NCBI RefSeq assembly: GCF_000189635.1
Contig: NW_002476250.1
Location: forward strand, 62,001 to 126,000
Length of the DNA: 64,000 nt
From: Tetrahymena thermophila SB210
Lineage: Eukaryota > Ciliophora > Oligohymenophorea > Hymenostomatida > Tetrahymenidae
Direction: 5' to 3'
Shown here: positions 12,687 to 25,285 of the stretch, in pieces
Layout: each line of letters opens with the position of its first letter
Numbering within the stretch: the stretch's first letter is position 1
The notes under the pieces: model-generated
What the model was told of the DNA's origin: nothing
Databases searched by the model: none
Seen by the model: the letters and a program-made list of their open reading frames with translations, nothing else
Made by a program: the position numbers and the translations under genes

Positions 12687-13236
12687 AGTAGCTATTCTTT
12701 GAAAATTTTTTTCTTCTTATTTAATTATTACTTCTTCTAAATTACAAGGAAATTCAATTTACTTGTTAAAAATAACTAATATATCTTGCTTTTTTCTATT
12801 CAAACTATATATTAAAGAAAATTGCTTTAGAATCTTTACATTAAACTGATTTTTCAATAATAATTTTTTCTGGCTTTAACCTGGATACAAACAAACTATC
12901 AAGCATTAAATTTATTTAAATTAATTATGGATAAATTTTCATTTACAAAAAGTAGAATATTTGTTTGGCATTATTTAATTTTCATTCTACATCAATAATT
13001 CTCTTTAAAATAAAAATTAATATTTTTATTATTGAAATTGTAGTAAAAATATGTGAACTTTTCTATTAAATTTTTTTTTTTAGCTTTAATAAAAAAAATT
13101 AGTAGATTTTTTAATTTATTTTCAATTTTAATTAAATACTTTTTTTATAATAAATTTATATTTTTTAATTAAATTCAAAACAAAAAAATTAAATATTTTA
13201 TGATAAATTTTTTTGAGAGAAAAGATAAAAAAGAAG
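12687..13236. other. Intergenic between bL27m gene and tRNA cluster
   Basis: This AT-rich stretch is upstream of the bL27m gene and downstream of the first tRNA gene. A run of at least six A on the plus strand just left of 13237 serves as the oligo-T terminator of that tRNA. Nothing else is visible. Confidence 0.5.
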
Positions 13237-13309
13237 AGCCACTTGGCGGGATTGAACCGCCGACCTTTCGCTTACTAGGCGAATGCTCTAACCACTGAGC
13301 TAAAGCGGC
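13237..13309 (-). tRNA. trnT-AGU: tRNA-Thr(AGU), copy 1 of 5
   Basis: The 73-base minus-strand sequence folds as a full cloverleaf. The acceptor stem is GCCGCTT/AAGTGGC with one G-T pair. The D arm contains TAGCTCAGTGG (A box). The anticodon stem TTCGC/GCGAA encloses loop CTAGTAA, so the anticodon is AGT (threonine). The T arm contains GGTTCAATCCC (B box). No intron and no encoded CCA are present. An oligo-T run follows on the minus strand. Confidence 0.95.
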
Positions 13310-13390
13310 GAACTTGAAAGTAATTTTCTAAACTGTTTGATTTTCTAAATGTTTTCTTTTCTTCATAAATTACAAAAATATTAAAAAGAG

Positions 13391-13463
13391 AGCCACTTGG
13401 CGGGATTGAACCGCCGACCTTTCGCTTACTAGGCGAATGCTCTAACCACTGAGCTAAAGCGGC
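13391..13463 (-). tRNA. trnT-AGU: tRNA-Thr(AGU), copy 2 of 5
   Basis: This copy is identical over all 73 bases to the copy at 13237-13309. A T5 terminator follows 3' (plus-strand TTAAAAAGAG at its left edge). Its immediate 5' flank shares GAACT and AGAAGTA with the next copy, showing that a little flank was duplicated with the gene. Confidence 0.95.
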
Positions 13464-13687
13464 GAACTCAGAAGTACTAGGGTCTACTATCAAAATTTTG
13501 ATAATTTTTTAAAAATATTGAATTTAAAAAGTATCAAGAACAAATATTAATTAATAACTTTTAGTTCAAAATTAAAAAACAAAAAAATCTAATTTTAATT
13601 CTAAAAATAATTTTTATTTCAACTAAATTAAAAATTTTTAAAGTAATATCTTAAAATTATATAAAATTTTCTTAAAATAATAAAAAG

Positions 13688-13760
13688 AGCCACTTGGCGG
13701 GATTGAACCGCCGACCTTTCGCTTACTAGGCGAATGCTCTAACCACTGAGCTAAAGCGGC
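13688..13760 (-). tRNA. trnT-AGU: tRNA-Thr(AGU), copy 3 of 5
   Basis: This copy is identical to the others. It has a T5 terminator and a 5' flank (GAACTTAGAAGTA) nearly matching copy 2. The spacer of 224 bases to copy 2 is AT-rich and otherwise unrelated. Confidence 0.95.
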
Positions 13761-13997
13761 GAACTTAGAAGTATAATAACTGAGTAGTCAAAATTTTTAA
13801 AAATTATCTTAAAAAATGAATAAATGCAATTTAATTTATAAAAGAAAAGTACCCTTAGTCAACATTAAACAAAAAATTCAGAAAATGAAATGCTAAAAAG
13901 GTTTATAAACTGCTTAAATAGCATTATAAATAAATATTCAAATTATTTTTCAAATTAAAAACATTTCAAATAAAAATTTTTTAAAATTGGTAAAAAG

Positions 13998-14070
13998 AGC
14001 CACTTGGCGGGATTGAACCGCCGACCTTTCGCTTACTAGGCGAATGCTCTAACCACTGAGCTAAAGCGGC
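13998..14070 (-). tRNA. trnT-AGU: tRNA-Thr(AGU), copy 4 of 5
   Basis: This copy is identical to the others and has a T5 terminator. The 5' flank (CGACCTGAG) differs from copies 1-3. Confidence 0.95.
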
Positions 14071-14226
14071 CGACCTGAGATTTATTATATTAGTTCGCAT
14101 TATTTGTTTAATTTTTAACTCTAATTAGGCTAAAGAAATGTTTGAAAAATCAACTAATTAAAAATTTTAGTTAATCAATTTTTAATTGCTTCTTTTTTAT
14201 GTTTATTATGAAAAAAATAAAAAGAG

Positions 14227-14299
14227 AGCCACTTGGCGGGATTGAACCGCCGACCTTTCGCTTACTAGGCGAATGCTCTAACCACTGAGCTAAAGCGGC
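14227..14299 (-). tRNA. trnT-AGU: tRNA-Thr(AGU), copy 5 of 5
   Basis: This copy is identical to the others, with a T5 terminator. It is the first in transcriptional order on the minus strand, and its 5' flank begins CAGCACAAC. The next feature upstream is the 3' end of the large coiled-coil gene, also on the minus strand. Confidence 0.95.
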
Positions 14300-14491
14300 C
14301 AGCACAACTATTAAGGAATAAGTAAGGAAAACAATTAAAAAATATTTTCACAATTAAAATTTCAATTACAAAATCTACAAAAATTTTAATTTAAAAATGA
14401 AATTAGAATGATAAAATTAATTAATATTTTTAAAGGTAAAATTTAACTAACAACATATAAATATCTATGTAAATAATTGTACTTACAATTT

Positions 14492-17400
14492 TCACTTCGC
14501 TTGTGATTAATTTAATTTTTCTTTTTCACCTTGGTCATCAATGTAGTCAATTAAATCTTAAGTTTTTTCATTAATTTTGTTTAACTTCTATTCAAAGTTA
14601 ATCAAGCTTTGACTTTCTGCAGAATCTTTTGGAAGTTTAATGTTGAATGCTAACATTATGTATTCTTTATATAATGTTTCTAAATCTTTTTTAACCATAT
14701 TTAATGCTCGTTTTTCTCTTCTTGTGTGAACAATTTATACCTCACTGTGGTTAAATTGATAATTATTATTTGGACTGCTACCTTGATTACTACTATTATG
14801 CTAAGGAGTGCTCCCTTTACTAAAGTTGCTTCCAAAAGATTTATTACGTTAACGTTCATAGCTTTCCATGGTGTTCATTTGCATTTCCTCACCTTATGAT
14901 TTTTGATGGTTAACAGCTTTTTACAGTAATTCAGTAATCTCATTCATTTTATTTGGATTTTATTGGGATTGCTTCATTACATCAATTTAAATACTAAGCT
15001 TTTTTATTTCTTACAAAGCATTTTCTCTTTTTGCTTTTAATTATTAAACAGCATCAAGGCTTTCTTTTAATTAATCTTCCAGCTCTCTTATTTTTGACTA
15101 AGATCCTGAAATATCATTTTTAAGTTAGGAGTTTTCATGTTCAATATTTTAAATTTTCAAGGTGAGATTTGATATTTTTAGTTCTTTGTCATATTAAACT
15201 TTTTAAACCTCCTCATTTGTAAGAATGTTGGATTGCTTAAATTTGCCGATTTCTTTTTTCAAATCCTCAATTTCTTGATCCTTTTAATCTGCCTCTTTTA
15301 AATGCTAATTCTCAGAATCAATTACTGATTAATTTAAGTGATTGATTCTTTCTTTATATTCTTTTAGTTTCTTTTTGTCTGCAATTCTTTTAGTAGTTAA
15401 TACTTAGATAGCAGTTTTATCTTTTTCAGATGCTTCAGCCATATTAAGCAGATCCTTTTTGCATTCATTAAACTTCTCTTCTTATTTAGATAGATCTTTT
15501 TTAGTTTATTCATGCTTTAGTCTTTCTTAAATAAGCTTATTCTCTAACTCTTTACGTTTAATAAAGTTACTCTCTTCTGATTCTTTTAGAGTATCTTTAG
15601 CATCTGCAAGCTCTTTTTCAATTTATGTAATTTTTTATATAAGCTTATTGTTTTCGTTTTGCGAATTTTCTTATGTTGAATTTAAAATTGTTGTTAACTT
15701 ATCAAAAGAACTTTTGAGTTATTATTTTTCATCCTTTAGATTTTATAAGTCTTTTTCCAATTATTTCTTTTCATCACTCCATTTTTTTGAGCTATCTTCA
15801 AGCTTTTTTTTCAATTCTTCAGTAGCTGTTTTATTTTGATTCTTCATTTCATTGTTCAATTTATTTTATTTATCAATTTAATCATTCAAATCTTTAATTT
15901 TAGATTGAGACTCCTCTTAAATTTTTTATAATTATTTAGTTGTTTTATCTTGCTAGCTTTATAAATCAGTAAGCTTTGTTTGGGATTCTTTAGTGTACTG
16001 CTCATATTATTGCTAAGTTTGTTATAATTTAGTTGTAATTTCTTTTATTTAAGTTGATGATTCTTTTTACTACTTTTCTAAATCTTCTTTTAATTTTTAG
16101 TTTTAAATAACAAGCTCTTATATCTTGTTATTAGAATCTTCCTTCTACTTCAATTATGATTTCTAGTTCTATTCGATTTCTTAAATGTAATTTTAAATTT
16201 TAACTTATGATTAATCTATTTATTACTAATATTCAATTTTTTAAGTTTCCAAGTTTTATTTTAAATCTTTAATTTAATCTTCATGTGTCTTTTGGTTTTG
16301 ACTTTATTCTGATTTTAATTACAAAATTTATTCTTCCAGTTGTTTATTCTTAATATTATACTATTCAGCAGAATCTTTATCGGCCTTAGTAGCCTATTCT
16401 AATTGATTCTACAATTATTTTAATTTTTATTCATATTCTTCAAATAGCTATTATTTTTATTAATTTAGTTAGCTTATCTCATTGTTCAGATTACCAACTT
16501 ATACTAAATGTTGTTCTATTTATTATTAATGAGTTTATTTAATATTGTTAATTTCTTCATTTTATGCTTGCATTTATTTAATTGAATCATTCTATTAGCC
16601 TTCATATTCTTTCTAAATATTTTCAATCTTTTATTTTTATTCAGCAATATAAGTATCAAATTCATTTTATTTTAATTCAAGATCCTTTTAAAGCAAAGCA
16701 ATTTTTTCTTGGCTTTTATTCTAAATGTCTTAAATTTCTTATGTTTTTTCATTTAAATCTTACTTTAGAACTTGCAAGGCACTTTCTCTCTTTTGCAATT
16801 CGCTGCTGATTTAATCAATTTTTTACTTTTAAACATCTAATTCTTATTAAAGTGTCTAAATCTACTGCAAGTATTCAGCTTATTTTTTTTATAAATTTTC
16901 ATTCTCAACTTGTAAATTCTTAATTTAATTTTAACACTCCTCTAAGGATTTCTCACTTAATATTTTTTATTCATTAAGTTTCTTGTTTAATTTTGTTATT
17001 TCTTCTATCTACTAACTAATTTCATCAGCTTACTTATTCAACTTTTGATTTAAATCTTCAATTTAATCTTAATATTCTTTTGTCTTCTATTTATTTGATT
17101 TTTCATCTTAAGAAATTTGTTATTGCAATAAAGTATTTTGTTAATTTAAATCTTAAATCTACTTTTTAGCTTCATCTTACTACTTTTAGATTTATTCGTT
17201 CAGTAATTATATTTGCTAATTGCAATCCTTTAATTTAGCAGAAGCCTCTTCATACAGCTTTTCAGATATGGATGATAGTTTTTATTGTTAAGAGTTGTCT
17301 TCTTAAGTCTTTGTGTCAATGTGATTTTTAAAATCGATTAGAGATTTCTCATACTATTCTTTTATATCAGAAATACTTTTTTCACACTATAATTTGACTT

Positions 17401-20400
17401 CTTTTAATGTATTTTCATTTTACTCCTTTATTTCATTTATTTCTTTTTCTTTAGATTGCTGAATAGATAAAATATTTTTTTCATTTTCTTCCTAAATTTA
17501 ATCGTGCTTTTATTAATTCAAAACATTTAAACTTTGTATTTGTTAGTCGTATTTTTTTGAAAGTTCATTCAATTATTTTTCATACTAACATTTTGCATCT
17601 TATAATTTTTAATCATTTTCTTCTATTAAAGAATTTATTTTTTATTAATTTTATTTCTAAATGTCAGCAATCTATCCTTAATGGGAGGAGATAGTTTCAT
17701 TTATTTTTTACTATGATTCATTTTCCATTTGTTTAATTTTATTAATGTGTTATTCCTTAATTTCTTCCATTTCTTTCTATAATTGTTAAATAGCAATTTG
17801 TTTTTCCTAAACCATTTCGTTCATTTTTTTCTCATATTAATCCTTTAGCTGGTTAAATTACTCACTGCTTTACTAACTCTGGTCATTTTTTAATTATTAT
17901 ATTTTTTGTTCTAATTCTTGTACAGTCTACTAATTATTTTTTTTCAAATCCTCTATTTACTATGCAAAATGTTAAGTTTCTTAAATTTTATATTATTCAT
18001 ATTCGATTTTCATCTAGTTAAGTGCGTTTAAGTGTTACTCTTAAAGCTATTTAATATCATTTTCCCTTTTTTACTCATGCTCTTATATTTATAAGTTAAT
18101 TTTATTGTTCATTTCCAAAATCTGAGCTTCTTTTTTTTCTACTAGATCTTTAATTTAAAGGTCATATTATTCTTTAGATTCTGAAATTAATTTTTGTGTC
18201 AAAGTTTCTATCTCTTATAAGTGTTGATTTTATGAGTTTTTAAATATTACTTCTTGCTCACTTTTTAAATTCTATATTTCTTATTACTATTTCTCTTTAA
18301 GCTCTTGTACATTATTCTCAAATTATGTTTTTAACTATGAAATTTCTTAATCGTAATTATTTTTGATATTACTAATTTCTTACTGATGCTAAGATAATTG
18401 CTATTCGATCTATTATTATAAATCAGATATTATTTTCTCTTAGGATTACTTTAGTTCTTATACACTGTTATTAGAAGACATCACTTCTTAAATCTATGTT
18501 TCTTACTGCTGCTTGATTTCTTATATATTTTTTTCATGAAGTTTGAGTAACTCACTTATCTATAGCTCGTAATTATTTGTTGTCTCATTAAGTTTAGCTT
18601 CATATTTTTGCTTTTGTTCTAACACTAACTATTCACTTTAACTTATTTACTATGCTAAAGCTTTATCTTGCTTGCTTTGAAGATCTTAAAATTGCTATTG
18701 TTATTCCTTTAAAGTTTTGCTGTTTTTATCATTTATCTCACTTATTGTCTTTTCGTACTAAGCCTTAATTTAATTGATGGCATTTTAATTCTATTCTTTC
18801 AATTAATTATTTTCTTACTCGTGCTTTTAATTAAGTTCTAATATTGCTTTTTCTTTTTGTGCCTTTACTTCATTGATGCTTTTTTACATTTAAGCCATTT
18901 CTAAAGTAACCTTAGACAAATCTTAAGAATGCTCTTCACTTAATTCTAACAATTTATGCTTGTCAGCTTTTTCTTATTCTAAATTTTATTATAATTTTTT
19001 AATAAGCTCTTATAGCTCATTAACTTCGCTGTTGCTTGATTTGCCAATAACATTTTTATTTCTCTAAAAATCTTCAATACGACTTTTAATTTTTGATAAT
19101 AGATCATTCATTTTTTCCCATGTATCTCCTATCTTCTTCAGTATTTCTTTATCTTCTTTAAATAAAGCTTCTTTTTTTGAATTGTCATTGTTAACTTAAA
19201 TTTAAATATTTTATTAATCTAAGTTATCCTCATTAGAATGCTACTTAACTACTATAATATCTTTATTTTTGTTACTACCTTCTATTTCCTATTAAACTTC
19301 ATCTTCATTTAATAGAATTTCATTTACATATTCATCCAATTTTTCTTCTTTAACTAAGTCATCAGAATACTTTTATAATAAAACCTATCTTCCATTAAGA
19401 ATTTCACCAGATTTCTTTAAAATCTAAATTAAATCACTATCTCTAGAAAACTCAATAATAGCATAACCCTTATTCTATGTTTAAAATAAAAAGGCTTGTA
19501 AAAAAAACACAAATAAAAATAAAAATGTACGCCCCCGTTCTAGTCTAGTGGTAAATTTACATCTTCAACTTAAAATCCTTTAAAGAACTAAGTAATTTGA
19601 TCTTCATCAATATTAGATGAAAGATTACTAGCATAAACAATAATTTAATCTTCATCAAATAGCTTTTTATGCTTATCTAGCTTAATTTAGAATTCCTCAA
19701 TTTGTTCATGATTTTCTGTTTTTTATCTCCTCTAATCTCTTTTCTCAGTCTATTCAATTTGTTTATTTAATAATAGAATGGTTTTCTCATACATGTCTCT
19801 TAGCTTTTATAGTTCTTCTTCAGAAACAAACAACATTAACTCGCTATCGGGATTCATATTAATTTTGGTTACTTTAACAATTTAGTTATTTTATTTTTTT
19901 CCTTCTTCTTGATCATTGTCACCTCTTTTTAATGCATCATTTAGTTCATTTACCAAGCTAGAATCAAGTTATTCACCAGCTAAGCTAACAAGCACTTCTT
20001 TTTCATTTTCTTAAGTATGACTAGCCTATTCCAAATCCTTAATTTTATTTTTAAAGCTCACAATTTAATTATGACAAAGATCTATCTCCTATTATAACTT
20101 CATTGAATTAGTTAGTTCTTTATTTAAAAGCTACTAAATGCTTAATAATTATTGCTAGAGTTCTTCTCTCTCATCTGCTAAACGATTTCTTTCTTCAATC
20201 ATCGCTGTAAACTTAGTTTTATAAATATCTCTATCTTCTTCAGCCTTTTTTAATTCTTTTTTCAAATTAGCACCATATGATTCATACTTCTTTACTGCTT
20301 CTCCTAATTCAGTAGAATTAAGCTTCCAAACATCCTTCAGCTCTATTTTATACTAATCCTACAGTATTTCTTCCCATATATTTTTATATTCTTTTGGACC

Positions 20401-20445
20401 TTAAGGATCCTTTTTTTTATCTCCACCTAATAGTTTTTTAAACAT
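14492..20445 (-). CDS. Giant coiled-coil protein with an N-terminal-region RRM
   Basis: Two exons, 19531-20445 and 14492-19474, join in phase to give 1,965 residues ending EKEKLNQSQAK. The start MFKKLLGGDKKKDPQGPKEY follows an AT-rich leader. Residues 1-265 are mostly helical and charged. An RNA-recognition motif spans about 266-345: RNP2-like IIVYASNL at 268 and RNP1-like KGYAIIEF at 307. The single intron (19475-19530, 56 bases) falls in the loop between them; taking the donor at GTACAT keeps VNLPLDQNGG and gives the normal loop. RNP1 has Tyr but not the usual second aromatic, so RNA binding is likely but not certain. From about 400 to 1,830 the protein is almost pure Glu/Gln/Lys/Leu heptad sequence, a very long coiled coil. 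The tail has a Ser/Asn-rich linker (GSSPNNNYQ) and a final helix. A cytoskeletal, basal-body or RNP-scaffold role is inference only. Confidence 0.85.
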
Positions 20446-21228
20446 TTATATTCTGAAAGGTAAAAATAAAGTAATTATAAAGTTTGTTATTATTATTATT
20501 AAATTTAATGCTTGCTAATAGAATATGATATTTTATTTTATTTGGTAATCTTAACATATAAATCAATTATTTATTTATTTGTTTGTTTGTTTTTTTGCTT
20601 GTATTTTTATTTATTAATTTGAGATACAGCAAAAATTATTATTATATTTTTAAAATATATTTTCGTTATGTAAAATTAAATTTTTTTTTGAACATAAATT
20701 ATTAATAAATTTTGATTGATTTCATTTTTACTTTAGATTTAATTAAATAAATATTTTTATTTAAAATAATTTAAAATCTTAAAAGTGATAATTTTCTTTG
20801 AAATATATCATTTTAACTTTTAAATTTAGGTATTTTATCATTAAATTTTATTTACAATTATAAAAATTTGAATAAATTTTGTTATTATATTTCAACAAAA
20901 TACGATAATCTACCCTAATACTCAATCAACCAATTGGTTTTAATTTAAAAAATTTATCAATTTTAAAATAATTTAAAAGGATTAGATATTTTTGATTATA
21001 AATTGCTTAGATATGTTAGATTAATCATATTAATAAAAATTATTATTTTTACATATAAAATAACTCATATTAATGCTTATCTAAGATTATTTTTTAATAG
21101 CTACAATTTAAGCAAAAATATCAAAATCAAGTTACTACTTTTCCCATTCCCATTAGAATAATATGTCCTGTTTAGGAAAAATACTACAGTCAAAAAAAAT
21201 ATCTCGTTAACTAATAGTAAAATCTAGC
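20446..21228. other. Intergenic upstream of coiled-coil gene
   Basis: This is the 5' flank of the minus-strand coiled-coil gene and contains its promoter. A TTTA/TTTG tetranucleotide tract occupies about 20566-20593. No coding frame is evident. Confidence 0.45.
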
Positions 21229-21754
21229 TCATGTTAATGTGAAAGAAATTTCTTTTTTGATAGATATAGATAAATTTTGAATGCTTATCCAGTTTCTTTT
21301 TATAGTTAATATTTTCAAACACTTCCTTTTCATCTTTTTAAATGCAAGATAAGCAAGAGTAAAATTAGCATTAAGAACAATATCATAATAAAAATAAGTT
21401 TGATTTGCCACAAATATTGCATCTTTATAGTCTAATAACTATAAAATTTGTTTATAAATTTTAGTTAATGCTCATGATAGGTGATAATTATTTTTTTGTA
21501 AATTTGAAATAGCTTTCATATAAATTTATTTTAATTTTATTATTCTCATATACTTTAGTAATTAAGTTTATGATTTTGATTAAAGTATTAGTTTCTGTTT
21601 ATTTAATGCTAAATTCTTTTTGATATTTTTCTTTAAATTGATTTAATTGAATTTTTTAATTTATTGTTTGATTTGTATTCATTAATTTATTTGGTATGGA
21701 ACTTAAAATATTTTTAGTAATTATTCTGCTAATAAATCGAGTAAGCAAGTCTAA
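21229..21754 (-). pseudogene. Possible decayed or unresolved coding remnant
   Basis: Two partly overlapping minus-strand frames look more like protein than their surroundings. The upstream one (down to about 21400) reads from LDLLTRFISRII to KINLYESYFKFTKKQLSPIM. The downstream one, in another frame, reads ALTKIYKQILQLLDYKDAIF, then YLAFKKMKRKCLKIL, and ends in TGA at 21229-21231; it is TPR-like in spacing of small and aromatic residues. No intron that joins the frames was found, and no start codon is convincing. This could be a frameshifted pseudogene, a gene with an unusual intron, or chance. The call is weak. Confidence 0.25.
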
Positions 21755-22334
21755 ATTCTCTTTTAGAAATATTAGAATATATTTATTGTAAATAATAAAC
21801 TTATTTAATGTTTAATATTTTAATTAAAATATATTGTTAATTAATGTAAATAAAGAGCTATTTTAGATTTAAATATTATTTTTTTTAAACAGATTAAAGG
21901 TGAAATATTTAATTTTTTTGTCTTTTTAATATTTGATAAAAAAATAAATGAATGAAATAGTGTTTAAAATTTAGATCTAATATGTGATTAATAATATTAA
22001 TGAATAAAAAATTATTATTCTCAAGAATTTATTTATTTTTTATTAGAAATCATGCATATATATTCGTTTAAATTTTTAACACTGAGTAGAGTTTGGCGGA
22101 GTTGTTTGAATAATTAAGATTTCAATTTAAGAAATATCAATTATAATTAATAAAGTTTCTTTAATTCTTTTTTAATAACATCATAATTTGGATAAACTTA
22201 TTGATTATTAAAGTAATTATTTATTTATTTAGTATTAATAATTGATATTTGCATAAGAATAAAGATTTAATTTTGATTTATTTATTAAACAAGCAAACAT
22301 AGGTGTACTAAGTAAACATAATTGATATACTAAA
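21755..22334. other. Intergenic
   Basis: This AT-rich stretch is the 5' flank of the plus-strand gene at 22335. I see no coding frame or motif. Confidence 0.5.
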
Positions 22335-24804
22335 ATGTAGTAAAATTCGCAAAACACAAATGTTACAACATAAAACCCATCTACTAATTTAACCCCTTAG
22401 CAAGCTAATTAGCGAATCAATACTGAAAATTAAAAATAGTAAGTTGAAACAAAATGGAATATTTAATTAGACCAAAATGAAAAAGAATACATAATAGTGA
22501 TTGGGCATATGAATTTTCCTACTTTACTAGATTATTCAAAATTAAATTTAGCTAATAAGAAGATATAACACCTTATTATTTCAGACATGTATTTTTAATT
22601 TCAAGAAAAGCAAATTAAGATAACATTTAGCAAAGCGGGTTTGGGAGATTTGAATCCATATAAAGTGCTTTATAATATTTATGAAAAAATATATTGTCAC
22701 TTTGAAAATATATAGAAAGGACGCTCTGATTTTACTAAAAACCTAGATATTTATCCATAGGTTGTTCATTATTTGGGAACTCCAATATCTTTTGAGATAT
22801 TTTTTAGATTCAACTCTTATAAATATGCCAACGATAATAAACTTAAAGAAGAATGGATAAGGTAAAAAATATATTTTTAATCAATAGTTTCTTTAGAAGA
22901 AGTCTAAAAATGTTTGTTTGTTTTGTTATTTAGAGTTAAATTGATGGTTTCTAAAATGTTAAATGCTAAAATAAAAGTGAAAGTGGAATTAATTAATTAC
23001 AAATTACTTATTATTTTTTACTAGACATTAATAAAAAATCTAAAATTCATTTTTCATTTTTTACTAAAAATATAATTAGAGTATCTAATATATTGTCTTA
23101 TGATATTTACGATGAAGTAAGACACGATTATGAAGGTAATACTTAAGGTTATGACATATAGTAGCAAACTCATTCAGAATCAGATTTGGTATTAATTTAA
23201 CTTTTATAAAACAATAAATTATTATGAAGTGTTAATATGAGATAGTTATTTATATATTTTTTAACAAAATAAATAAATAGGATTCTTACATGAAATTCTA
23301 GCATATGTTTAAGAAAAATTTGTTTTATGGATTATTTAGTCATTTTAAATTAGAATAGATATATCATGCTCTAGAAGTATAATATGTGCCGTACTTCATC
23401 ATATAGAAAATATTTCTTTAGTTAGAGGATTTTTATATGACACAATATTAACTTACTGTCTAAGAAATTTAGCCACTACGAAAAATGGTTGATGATATCA
23501 CAATGTTTCCTTCTTTTTAATGCATATTATTTACTCCTCATAATACATAGAAAAAGCAAAGATCAAATAATGATAAATTTATGGCTGAAAAATTAGAATC
23601 TAGATCTTTTATGCAAATACGTTTTGATCTATGCCCTAATTGTTAAAAATTCATAAAGGAGACTACTCGAAGGTGCCTAGACCTGAAAGAAGACTATTTA
23701 AAAGCCCTGCAAAATTTATAAAGTACCGACCCCACTAATGCTTAAAAATAAAAATTATTATATGATAAACTCTAAGATAGTCTGTCATAGCTTAAAGTTG
23801 CATGTAAAAATACAAACCTTCCACATTAGTACTGGCTAAAAATATCTTTCTGCGATTTGTTTTATTATTTTCACTAACAATAGAGAGGGTAAGATTTTGC
23901 TTACGGTATAGATAAACGCGGATAAATTTAAGAGTGCTTGCTTCGTTCTTTTGATGTTTTTGAAAAAGTATTTGCAAAATATAAAAATTCAGAAGAGTAA
24001 TTGAGATTTAATCATGAAAAATAGTAAATTTCATTCTGCTATATAAATCAAGTAGAATTAGAGCTCTCTTTGCTTACTTTCTTATCTCTTGTTTATTAGC
24101 TGCACTTCATCTATTAGTATTATTACTTCTTTTCTTAAAGACTCACAAATTAATAATAAGTGGAAATTAAATATCATGAAACAAACTTAAAGTAAGGGAA
24201 TATAATTATGGTAATTTCGTAACAAAATAGCCCATTTGAACTGTAGCTCTATGTAGAATATGAGAAATAGGGTCTTGTTGTATTCAACACTCACATAAGG
24301 AGTATAGAAAATAGAAATTCTCATTCATAGACATATATCTAATTATAAAGTTGGATGTACAGAATTTTTTGCATGACTTCTTATATGAAAGCAGAAGTCG
24401 CCTACACTTTTTTAAATAAAGGAAATAGATTAATTTCTTGGTTACAAAGAGATGAAAATAAATCAAGAAAAATTATCAGTCTCTATCAAGATCTTTTGTC
24501 TTTGAATCTATCGATTTTTAACATAGATTTGACAAGCTATGATGAAGAAGATTAAAATATGAAAGATTATGTTAGAAATTCTAATGCTTCAGAAGACATG
24601 TTTAAAAAATTATTAGAAATTAATTTCGATATTGATAAAAAAAATCAGTTAGTTATTTATAAGGAAGGTTAATATGCTTTCTTTTTTTATTAAACTGATT
24701 CGAGCAACTAAAGAATTTTATAAAACAAAGAATACAATCCTAGCTTAAACATTTTCAGTGACAGTGCTTAATCAATTCTGTAATTCTTAAGAAGCGTAGT
24801 TTGA
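22335..24804 (+). CDS. Unidentified 767-residue protein
   Basis: Three exons (22335-22861, 22936-23188, 23281-24804) join in phase to give 767 residues ending in TGA at 24802-24804. The second exon uses the acceptor ...TTTAGAG, which restores the frame; the upstream AG at 22932-22933 would give a less protein-like frame. The N-terminus MQQNSQNTNVTTQNPS is a Gln/Asn/Thr-rich leader. Residues 60-260 read as a folded beta-rich domain (EYIIVIGHMNFPTLLDYS, VVHYLGTPISFEIFFRFN, ITYYFLLDINKKSKIHFSFF). The remainder is mixed and mostly helical, with one Cys-x2-Cys pair in RFDLCPNCQKF (about 378-381) and many aromatic residues. No signal peptide or clear membrane segment is present. I do not recognise a family; the length, clean frame and balanced composition make it a real gene. 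Confidence 0.75.
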
Positions 24805-25285
24805 ATAAAGAAATTAATTAAAACTTCCTTGTTTGCAAAAAAAAATCATATGAAAAAATAATTTCATTTAAATTTCTTGCTTAAAAATTTTAAGAAACCA
24901 ATCAATCAATAAATCAACAAACAAACTAACCACTTTAACTAAAATATTGACAAATTAGATAATTCAATTTCTTAATTGCCTTTTTAATAAATATTTAATT
25001 TATAATTAATTTAAATCTTTCATTTTTTATAAATCCTTATTGTTTATTTTATCTGTTTAATACATTTTTTAATTTTAAAAAGTATGAAATATTTATAAAA
25101 ACTTAAAATTTATTCATCATGGTAAACTATTCTGAAAAATTGGAAAATATGATTGTCTAAGAAAATAATTCTTACTTCTTAGAATATTTAATCTTATATA
25201 ATTTTAATTAATATTTCTATTAAAGAAGATATTAACATTAGAATTAAAAATATTAAGAAAAAAAGATAAAAAGTAAAAATAAATA
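24805..25285. other. Intergenic
   Basis: This AT-rich stretch lies between two plus-strand genes. It holds a tetranucleotide-like tract at about 24897-24932 (AATC, then AACA/AACT units), roughly 95 bases after the stop of the preceding gene. Nothing else is visible. Confidence 0.5.

Noticed and set aside
13237..14299. Regularly spaced 73-base repeats suggesting a CRISPR-like array
   Set aside because: The repeats are complete tRNA-Thr genes with terminators, and the spacers vary from 81 to 237 bases.
19525..19560. tRNA-like 5' half on the plus strand (TAGTCTAGTGG resembles an A box)
   Set aside because: No matching 3' half follows, and the segment is explained as minus-strand coding sequence for the RRM loop next to the intron donor.
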